Assembly (NCBI GenBank): GCA_905221605.1 | Contig: CAJNDS010002739.1 | Coordinates: 1 to 64,000, forward strand | Direction of reading: 5' to 3' | Origin: Symbiodinium natans | Taxonomy: Eukaryota > Sar > Dinophyceae > Suessiales > Symbiodiniaceae | DNA: 64,000 nucleotides | In this document: piece after piece, positions 22,990-30,612 of the stretch | Layout: each line of letters opens with the position of its first letter | How positions within the stretch are numbered: the first letter of the stretch is position 1 | Notes under the pieces: generated by a model | Seen by the model: only the letters and a program-made list of their open reading frames with translations | Told to the model about the DNA's origin: nothing | Database searches by the model: none | Position numbers and translations under genes: made by a program

Positions 22990-23215
22990 TTTGATCGATT
23001 TATGAAGGGGTCTCCATGGAAAAAACAAAGCTCTATGCTTCACATGCTTACGGGAAAATCGTGGGGCTGGGGGACGGCGGTTGACATGGTCTCTACCAAG
23101 TTCTGTAGCATCCGCAGGCTCTCCAAAACTGCCACAGAGTGCAACAGATTCATGTTGCAAGTCATGCTGCCAGGGACTACGACATGACATGAATTTCTTC
23201 ACACTTGGACTTGGG

Positions 23216-23340
23216 CTTTAGGGTTTAGGGTTTAGGGTTTAGGGTTTAGGGTTTAGGGTTTAGGGTTTAGGGTTTAGGGTTTAGGGTTTAGGGTTTAGGG
23301 TTTAGGGTTTAGGGTTTAGGGTTTAGGGGGTTTAGGGTTG
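23216..23340 (+). repeat. TTTAGGG array upstream of LRR gene
   Basis: About 17 near-perfect TTTAGGG units between the start of the LRR gene (22989) and the last exon of the membrane-protein gene (stop about 23366). Confidence 0.95.
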
Positions 23341-23365
23341 GATCTCATCCAGTCATAAGCTGTCC

Positions 23366-24543
23366 TCACCACTGACAGAAGAGGCACCGACAGCAGCATT
23401 CCAGGAACCCCCCACACCTGAACCAAGGGGGGATGTCTAACTTCCACCCAGCTGCATGACTGTCAATCTCTACCCCAGCCTGGTAGAAGAACCAGATTCC
23501 GAGGATGACGATCACCTCAACTGCCAGAATGAAGCGAAGGACGGGCAGAAGAGTTTTGCGCAGTAACTTTGGGGTCTCCGAAATTAGGGGTACCTTATTG
23601 GGGTCCTTGTTATACTTGTTATAAGGGACTCCTACTACTCGGGGGGCCGATTTTAGGGGTCCCCCTATTTCCCTGAACCCCCACTTGGCTGTACCTGTGG
23701 CCAGCTTCAGGTCCGAGGCACGGAATGGATCTCCACGGAGATGCCAAAGAACACAGGCTCTATCCTGTGCAGGAGCACGGGCCGTCATCAACAGGCGGCC
23801 CTTCAAAAGACATCATGTGAGTGGTTTAGGGTTTAGGGTTTACTCGGCGCTATCTCTGAGTCTGAGCAGCTGAGCGTGACTGCATAGGGTTTAGGGTTTA
23901 CGGTTTAGGGTTTAGGGTTCAGGGTTTAGGGTTTAGGGTTTAGGGTTTAGGGTTTAGGGTTTAGGGTTTAGGGTTTAGGGTTTGGGGTTTGGGGTTTAGG
24001 GTTTAGGGTTTAGGTGCTGCTGTCGAAACCGAGCCCAAGCGTCACAAAGTCGATGAAGAAGTGCATGATGGCTTGCAGAACGAAAGCAAGTAGAACCTCA
24101 GAACCGAGAGCGAGGAAACGGTTCTTCTGCAGACACTGGCACAATAATGTGTCCAATGCAGTCAAAAACTACAAAAACAATGCCATGGTATCATTAAACC
24201 TACCGTAAGAAAACATGACATAAAATGTGTTGCATAGATGTGTATATAGAATAAATTATACAACTAATATGGTCTCAGAACAAGGGTACCCCTTGTAATA
24301 CCCCGAATACAATAGAATCCCCTTAAACGGACCCCCAAAAAGGGTACCCCTACTTTCGGAAACCCCCACATGAGTATATGCCCTCAACCCTAAACCCGAA
24401 ACCCTAAACCCTAAACCCTGAACCCCAAACCCTACAAAATGTCAGCAGATGGCCGGCCTGCGTGGGAGTTTTCCTCACGTCGATGATGGCAAGGATGCAG
24501 GGAAGCACGGAAGCTGCTGGGGAGCCGATGCCTGGCATTTGTG
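23366..24543 (-). CDS. Multi-pass membrane protein, 3' exons (AI-2E-transporter-like)
   Basis: Exons read on the minus strand: ~24543-24479 (QMPGIGSPAASVLPCILAII, GT donor at 24478); ~24140-24014 (FLALGSEVLLAFVLQAIMHF, then FIDFVTLGLGF); ~23806-23695 (WHLRGDPFRASDLKLAT); ~23567-23366 (LLRKTLLPVLRFILAVEVIV, then ILGIWFFYQAGVEID) ending at a stop near 23366. The first exon has the Pro-Gly-hydrophobic pattern of the conserved core of AI-2E family permeases; that assignment is tentative. Introns contain TTTAGGG arrays (23885-24014, 24380-24436) and a family B element (23568-23694). Its 5' exons may be those at 29.3-30.6 kb, which would make 25554-26516 a nested gene. The protein is probably a membrane transporter of unknown substrate. 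Confidence 0.45.
23568..23694 (-). mobile_element. Family B element coinciding with an intron
   Basis: The interval between the donor (ACAG|GTACAG at 23695/23694) and the acceptor (CCCCAAAG at about 23568) is filled by a fold-back block. Ends read AAGTGGGGGTTCAGGGAAAT and, inverted, TTGGGGTCTCCGAAATTAG. This matches the 18540-18667 element in ends and size. Confidence 0.6.
23885..24014 (+). repeat. TTTAGGG array in membrane-gene intron
   Basis: About 18 units (some TTTGGGG, TTCAGGG). It sits between the exons ending 24014 and starting ~23806. A shorter tract lies at 23822-23841. Confidence 0.93.
24250..24374. mobile_element. Family B element, reverse orientation
   Basis: Right end CTTTCGGAAACCCCCACATG is the inverse of the left end of the 18540 copy. 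The interior carries paired GGGTACCCCT words. The left boundary is uncertain. It lies inside the intron upstream of the ~24140 exon. Confidence 0.6.
24380..24436 (-). repeat. CCCTAAA array
   Basis: About seven CCCTAAA-type units with CCCGAAA, CCCTGAA and CCCCAAA variants, abutting the family B element to its left. Confidence 0.9.
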
Positions 24544-24565
24544 GCTCTTTTTGTTGTAGGATTTC

Positions 24566-24812
24566 GGGTTTAGGGTTTGGGGTTTTTGGGGTTTGGGGTT
24601 TTGGGGTTTGGGGTTTAGGGTTTAGGGTGTAGGGTTTAGGGTTTAGGGTTTAGGGTTTAGGGTTTAGGGTTTAGGGTTTAGGGTTTAGGGTTTAGGGTTT
24701 AGGGTTTAGTGTTGAGGGTTTAGGGTTTAGGGTTTAGGGTTTAGGGTTTAGGGTTTAGGGTTTAGGGTTTAGGGTTTAGGGTTTAGGGTTTAGGGTTTAG
24801 GGTTTAGGGTTT
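24566..24812 (+). repeat. Longest TTTAGGG array of the window (about 35 units)
   Basis: Starts with TTTGGGG-rich variants, then nearly perfect TTTAGGG with single variants (TTTAGTG, TTGAGGG). 24813-25553 holds no confident gene; minus-strand frame 25161-25361 could be an exon (RRQERFFNRRLRWKGG), without family match. Confidence 0.95.
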
Positions 24813-25553
24813 CACTCTCGCACAAGACAGGCAAGGTTTGTTAGTCTGTGTAGGACAAACAAGAGGAACTCACGCCAAGCAGTCGTATGGGCCCAAAGAA
24901 GAAACCACAGAAACTAAGACCCATCCCCCTCACCCTTTTCAGGCCCAACTACTACATCGGCATCAGCTCGTCAAGAAACGAAACAACTATAGAGACTATA
25001 GATCGGTGTATGGTCACATTGGATTCATTTTTTTGCTGTCGGCTCAAGAAATGCTGGAGATGAGCGGAACACTCACCCTCGCAGGCATGCTGCCTGTCAG
25101 TTCTGCACGAAAGCTTGGGGCGCCGGAACTAGCTGCGTCGCCCTATGGCCGTATCAGGCCCTAAATGGCAAAAAAAACCGTATAAACCCCTTTAAACCCA
25201 AACCCGAAGTCTGAGGACCGATTTGGACTCCCAATGTCTGAACATGACAGGCAGCACGGGATGCCCAGATGTTCGGGCTGAGACAGTCTGATGTAGCCAC
25301 AGTGCGGAATCCCGCCTTTCCACCGCAACCTCCTATTGAAAAACCTTTCCTGGCGGCGCAAACTTTGGGAAGCTTAGCTCGTCATATCTTGTGCGATATG
25401 CATCTCTGGAAACCCTAAACCCCTAGAGCCCTGCAACCCGAAACCCCCGAAGCCTCTAGCGCCAACCAGGAATGGCTGTCTCAATTCGTTGCGGGCCGAG
25501 GGATTCTTGACCATGCCACGGCTATCCTGCACATCCTGCACACAGCTCTGCGC

Positions 25554-26516
25554 TTAGCTGGGGAAGTCGTCATCGCCGAAGACCATCTCGTCATCATCAT
25601 CACCGTCGTCCTCGGGGAAGAGGCCCTTCTTGCGGAGGAAGTTGTTGGCCTCAAGGATCAAGCCTTCCCTGATCTTCAGCGGGAAGATGCCCTTGTCCGC
25701 ATTGGTGGCGATGGCTCCGGTGGAGTAGCCCTTTCCCTTGCTAATCATCTTGTATCCGGGCTGGGTGCTCAGGACCTTCTCCAGCCACTCCTCGCAGACA
25801 AGCTCCGCCTGCTTCTCCTCCGGCACGTAGGCCAGCACTGCCAGCTGGTCTGCGCCCGCAGAGAAGACCATCTTACCGATGTGTCCGGAGCCACCTTTTC
25901 GCTCCTCCTCGCTGGGGTCGCTCTTGGCATTCATGGCCTCAACGCACTTCGTCAGCAAGTCGATGTCGCCCTCCGGCTCGTCCACCGAGGTGCAGAAGAA
26001 CTGCAGACCACCCATGTCAGCTGCGCCCTCAATCTCGACGCCTCGCTTGCCACCCTCCTTGATGACCTTCTTCAGCTTCTTTGCCGGATCCTCTGGTGGC
26101 TTCTCGTCGGACTTGGCCGCCTCCTTCTCCTCCTTCTCCTTCTTCTCCTGGGCCTTTTTGATGTCCTTCTTGTTCATCTTCACCTCCTCCAAGGTGTACG
26201 TCTGAGTCTCCACGGTGCTGATGCCCTTGATGCCCTTCAGCTTGGCCAGGAACTCTTCCTCCGGGGCGAACTTGGCCTTCTCCCACTCACCGAAGCCGCT
26301 GGCGCTCAGCTTGGTCACCACCTTGAAGTCCAAGCACCCGCCGCAGACGACGCGCTGCACGCTGCTCACACCCTCGACGGAACTGAGATCCGCCAGCACA
26401 TCCTCGAGAGCCTGCTGCGCAGCGCTCAGGGACGCCTTGTCGTTGTCAGCAGACCACTTGCATCGCCACTCACGGGCGATGTTGTCGAACTTCACGGACT
26501 TGGTGATTTCCGGCAT
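25554..26516 (-). CDS. Intronless conserved-looking protein with two alpha/beta modules and acidic tail
   Basis: 320 residues from the ATG at 26516 (MPEITKSVKFDNIAREWRCK). Module 1 (~1-105) alternates strands and helices (LDFKVVTKLS, FLAKLKGIKGIST); a Lys/Glu-rich helix (~115-150) links it to module 2 (~155-245; GVEIEGAADMGGLQFF, FSAGADQLAVLAYVPEEKQA). The tail is DDGDDDDEMVFGDDDF. GC-rich wobble positions suggest high expression. I do not recognise a named family: the acidic tail and the Lys/Glu linker recall eEF1B subunits, but the guanine-exchange signature is not visible. Directly upstream are two spliced-leader relics, so the gene is a retroposed processed mRNA, which explains the lack of introns. 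A poly(A) trace downstream is not seen. Confidence 0.75.
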   Translation of the reverse strand: MPEITKSVKFDNIAREWRCKWSADNDKASLSAAQQALEDVLADLSSVEGVSSVQRVVCGGCLDFKVVTKLSASGFGEWEKAKFAPEEEFLAKLKGIKGISTVETQTYTLEEVKMNKKDIKKAQEKKEKEEKEAAKSDEKPPEDPAKKLKKVIKEGGKRGVEIEGAADMGGLQFFCTSVDEPEGDIDLLTKCVEAMNAKSDPSEEERKGGSGHIGKMVFSAGADQLAVLAYVPEEKQAELVCEEWLEKVLSTQPGYKMISKGKGYSTGAIATNADKGIFPLKIREGLILEANNFLRKKGLFPEDDGDDDDEMVFGDDDFPS

Positions 26517-26552
26517 GAGCCACCAAAGGCGTCTCCAAGTCAAAACCGCGCG

Positions 26553-26590
26553 CTTGAGCCAAAAAGCACTTGAGCCAAAATGGCTAGGGT
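26553..26590 (-). other. Tandem spliced-leader relics (retroposition scar)
   Basis: Read on the minus strand, 26590-26569 gives the 22-nt dinoflagellate spliced leader with a single difference (G to C at its fourth base), including CCATTTTGGCTCAAG. Three nt later, 26565-26553 is TTTTTGGCTCAAG, the 3' part of a second, truncated leader. Known biology: such relics arise when SL-trans-spliced mRNA is reverse transcribed and reinserted; a doubled relic implies two rounds. ATG follows 37 nt after the inner relic. Confidence 0.92.
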
Positions 26591-26757
26591 TTCGGGTTTA
26601 GGGTTTAGTGTTTAGGGTTTAGGGTTGAGGGTTTAGAGTTTAGGGTTTAGGGTTTCGGGTTTAGGGGTTAGGGTTTAGAGTTCTGGTTTGGGGTTTAGGC
26701 TTTAGGGTTTAGGGTTTAGAGTTTAGGGTTTCGGGTTTAGGGTTTAGGGTTTAGGGT
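26585..26757 (+). repeat. TTTAGGG array starting inside the SL relic
   Basis: About 24 TTTAGGG-type units with many variants (TTTCGGG, TTTAGTG, TTTAGAG). The first GGGTTT begins at the terminal bases of the SL relic complement, with no spacer. G-rich strand points away from the gene. Confidence 0.93.
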
Positions 26758-26759
26758 CC

Positions 26760-27830
26760 TCCGAGCTGGACGAACCACACTGCAGGGTTTCGAAGGCGAC
26801 TCGGGAAAAGCTTGGCCGCTTTTTGTTTTGACAACCGGCTGACACCGACCCACATTTGCCAGGCACATACTGGAACAGTTCGGAAAGCTTGGTTTAGGGC
26901 TCAGGTTTTAGGGCAAAACTCGCAGCAAAGTTTAGCAGGAATCCGAAGGTCATGCAGCGCAGCAGTGGGCGAGCAAGGATTCACGACTCACGGGCCTGGC
27001 AAGAAGTTGGCCAGGAAGGACAGCAAACCGAAAGCAGCTGGCAAGTCCAGGCCAATAGCCCAGAGAAGAACTCCTGGCACTCGCGCACTCCCACGCGCGC
27101 ATACGCGACTCGCAACTGTCAGCCGACACTCCCAGAAGTTGTCGAAGTGACAGGTATAGGTTCGGCCAGGATTCCAATCGATAGCCCTGTGAAGGCCGAA
27201 GTTAGACACTTCACCTTCAGATATCTGCTTGTGGAGCTGAACACCTTTTCGCACGAGCACCATGAAGTGCGAGACAGTCACTATGCATCCGCATGTCATG
27301 TCTACGTGCATGTCTGCCAGGATTCTAGCTAGGCAAGGCCTCTGCAGCAACAGCACTGCCGTCCATCTTGACCGGGCTCCACAGCATGTAAATCAGAAAG
27401 ATGAATGTAACGACCTCATCTCCGCCGGCTGCCCTCATGTGCCGAGCAATTGGAACACCCGAGCTTCCAAAATGGAGGATCCCGCAGTCGAAGTGCTGTA
27501 TCCGCCGACCCCTGTGGGGGGCGGCGCCCGTGAAGTCCTTGCTTTCTGGGCTCCCCAGCGCACGACTAAAAACCCCACCGCTTCCGCCGCCTGCACCGCT
27601 TCTTTAGCACCCCTCACCCCCTTCACTTTCCCTTCGCCCAGCACCCCCTTTCCTCGTATCACCCACCCCCCCCCCCCCCCCCCCCCCCCATTTCTTTTGG
27701 ACTATCAAGGGTTTCCTGCTTCCTTTTACAGACCTTTCAAAACACTCCAGCCTTCACATCGCCCCCCTCTCCTTCACCATCTCCATGAAAGGGTCGCACC
27801 ATCTCCACGAAAATAGGCTTGGCAGATCTC
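26760..27830. other. No gene recognised; homopolymer C run
   Basis: Balanced-composition frames occur on both strands without motif. A run of about 28 C (27667-27690, after interrupted C) lies within a pyrimidine-rich stretch. Part of this may be 5' regulatory sequence of the gene at 25554-26516. Confidence 0.4.
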
Positions 27831-27837
27831 GCTTTGG

Positions 27838-28330
27838 GGGCCGGCACTGATGCTCATGATGCTGGCTGTCGGCTCCTGCTGGGACGGGCCCCGGCTGAAG
27901 GTCATGGTCGGCTCCTGGTGGGACGGGCCCTGGCTGATGCTTATGATGCTGGCTGTCAGCTCCTGGTGGGACGGGCCCCGGCTGATGATGATGCTCGCTG
28001 GCGGTTGGCTCTTTGTGGGACGGGCCCCGGCTGACGCTCATGATGCTGGCCGTCGGCTCCCGGTGGGATGGGTCCTGGCTGATGTTCATGATGGGCTGGC
28101 GAGCGGCTCTTGGTGGGACGAGCCCCGGCTGATGCTCATGATGCTCGCTGGCGGGCGGGTCTTGGTGGGACGGGCCCCGGCTGATGCTCATGATGCTCGC
28201 TGGCGGGCAGGTCTTGGTGGGACGGGCCCCGGCTGTTGCTCATGATGCTCGCTGGCAGGCGGCTTTTGGTGGGACGGGCCCCGGCTGATGATGAGCTCGC
28301 TGGCGGTTGGCTCTTTGTGGGACGGGTTTT
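27838..28330. repeat. About 51-bp minisatellite (GGTGGGACGGGCCCCGGCTG)
   Basis: Roughly nine degenerate copies of a unit near 51 bp, each with GGTGGGACGGGCCCCGGCTG followed by GATGCTCATGATGCT and GCTGGCGG. Being a multiple of three, it is open on the minus strand as a Pro/His-rich repeat (EHHEHQPGPVPPGADS). Whether that is translated is unknown; there is no flanking domain. Confidence 0.85.
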
Positions 28331-28369
28331 TTCTGTGGGCATCAAAAGCAGGCCCTTCTTAAAGGATCC

Positions 28370-28850
28370 CCCTTCCCGCCCCTTTACGAACCACTCCCCC
28401 CACCCCCCTTCAGAGGGCCGAGAGCCACCCCGCTTCGTGCGATGCTCCCCCTTGCCTCCTCCCGGAGCGGCACGAGCAGCATTCCCTTTCCCGGAGCGGT
28501 GCGGGCCATTTCCTCCTCTTCCAACAGCGCCACGCGCCAGCATTTCCGCGCACTTTTTGGGAGCCAGCCTTCTTTCCCGAGCGTCCGCGACAAGGGATCG
28601 CAGGAGCATCAGCAGCTCGGGCCATTCGTCAGCATTTCCAAAAGTTTCTGGAGCCATTCCAGAGCGAGATTTCCTCACACTTTTGAACCTGCCTTCCTCC
28701 CGATCAGCGCACGTCGGCATTTCCGCGAAGTTTTCGGAGATCACCGTCGTCCGCCGTTTCTTAGAAGAGCACGTGCTTCTTGGAGCCAGCACGTTTTTGT
28801 TCGCCGTGCTCCTAGCTGAAGAGCACGTCCACGTTGCGGGCACATGACAA
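28370..28850. repeat. Degenerate ~85-90-bp tandem repeat
   Basis: The words AGCATTTCC, TTTTTGGGAGCCA and GAGC recur in the same order near 28535, 28628, 28712 and 28785, implying old tandem units of about 85-90 bp. Minus-strand frame 28136-28843 is open throughout (235 codons) but repetitive and without motif. Confidence 0.5.
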
Positions 28851-29159
28851 GCGCGAAGGGGAAAACATGGGGGAAAACTGTACCAACGTTCAACTACCCA
28901 CTACAGGGCAATGCCATGTTTGTATGTCGGAACATCAGAGCGCCCACTTTCCGGGCGCCCGGCAGTTTTAGGTTTTTTTGCCACCCGCCTTGCTGACCCT
29001 CTCGACCACTCCGCAGGGACAAACGCTTCGACTCTCGCACTCGCTCAAGCAGGCAAAGATTCTGGTTCTCTAACCCCTGACATACATACTCAACCTTGTC
29101 CACTATTACAACTATGCTGTCAGGGCCAAGCTCGCTCTTCTACTGACACGGCCAATCTT

Positions 29160-30612
29160 TGGACCAGGGTTTAGGGTTTAGGGTTCCTGGGTCGCGTGAG
29201 CCATTCTGGCGCACTGTTTGGAGCCCACCTGTTCCAAGTCCTTTTTTGGAGCCTGCCTACTGCCTGCGCTGCCCACGCATGGGCGCCGCCCCTGTAAGGA
29301 TTAAACTTTGACTCGAGACCAGTTAACACATGGCTGCTCAAGAAAAGGTTGATCCAGGAAGCTGCTTGCACCGCGGTGTAAATGACGCTCTGGGTCACGA
29401 CGCTCCCTATATGCTCAACCTCGCCGGAACTGTACTTCGCTTCAACAATGCAGAAACAGGTGACAGCAAACAGTCCACTTCTTCAATGCAGGTTGTCCAG
29501 TGTGAGGAGAGGAGTAGAGTAAAGGGACAGCAGGCCTCGGCAACGAGCTCGTCCAGGAGCTCCCCATAATCTAAAGAAGTGATATGAAGATCATGGATGT
29601 AGGTCTGCACCCACCTGTGGCCAGGGCATCACCACTTGATGCAGATCAGACGGCTGTTCACGCACGCTCCCCCGACCCTTTGAGGCGTTCGGCGCCCTGC
29701 TTGTAAGCATCCATGTTAGAGGATATCCTGAGTTGAGGCAGTCTCCGCAAAGATCGTTGAAATTTCTGCAACGCGGAAGGTTCGTCGCTAGAAATTTTAG
29801 CCGTGTACTGAGCCCGCGGCACAGCCCCTGCACGAAAGAAGACTTTGGCAGTCAGCCACAGCACGCGGCCGCTCATCACCAGGCAGAATGCTATTGACAG
29901 GGCAACCAGAAATCCTCGACTGATTGTCTGATTGTGCAAATCTGACTACAGTGTGCGCGGCATGGCCATGCTGAGTCTTTGCTGTCCCAAGTGCTCTTCA
30001 CAGCTGGAATGGGTATTGCCACCGGCCGTGGTACGTCCTAAGGCAGTACACAAAGACATGTGAGAAGCAAGAAGACTCACAAATATTTTGACGAGCAGAG
30101 TCTGCCAGCAGCCGGAACTGATCCGGCCTCTGCTGTGGAATCGTCTGGGAGGCTCCCATAGACTGGTGTTGATTCATCAACACTCGGAAGGCGTCCATCT
30201 GAAGTTGAAAGCATTCAACAAAAAGCAGACGTGGGTTGGCTGGACACAAATCACAAACCGGCCAGCCGCCTGCAGGGCCATGCGTCGTTGACATGTTCTC
30301 AATGCAGAAATCCAGTCGTAAGGTCAGCAGAGTACCTTGTCTTCCAAATTAGGCGCGGGAGGCCGCAGGACTACTGCCACAGCCTTGCCTAGGAGGACTG
30401 GGACTTCGCGCAGGCGAGTGGCGAACCACGAGCCGGGAGAAAACTCTCATGACAAACTTCTTCAGTGGCTCCAGCACAATAACGATGAGCATCGCAAAGA
30501 TGAATGGAAGCAGCACTTCCGCGAAAGTTATCAGAAGCTGGATCGTCAAGTAACCTTCGCCAGAGCAAGATCTGCTGCAGTCTAGCCGGGCGAGGCCGCT
30601 AGGAGAACGCAT
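29160..30612 (-). CDS. AI-2E-transporter-like membrane protein, 5' exons
   Basis: Exons inferred on the minus strand: ~30570-30400 (LITFAEVLLPFIFAMLIVIV, then LEPLKKFVMRVFSR), a typical N-terminal AI-2E permease hairpin with the P-F/L-hydrophobic-EPL pattern; ~30260-30080 (CFQLQMDAFRVLMNQHQSMG); ~29935-29670 (RGFLVALSIAFCLVMSGRVL, then WLTAKVFFRAG); ~29600-29520 (TYIHDLHITSLDYGELLDEL); ~29410-29290 (SVVTQSVIYTAVQAASWINL). The order of two transmembrane segments, then an amphipathic helix region, fits the family, whose members export small molecules or ions; the substrate here is unknown. Splice sites were not resolved. The 3' part may continue at 24543-23366. Confidence 0.4.

Noticed and set aside
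22111..23187. 358-codon plus-strand ORF
   Set aside because: Shadow of the minus-strand MYND/LRR gene; no motif of its own.
25881..26573. 230-codon Leu-rich plus-strand ORF
   Set aside because: Antisense shadow of the GC-rich coding sequence 25554-26516.
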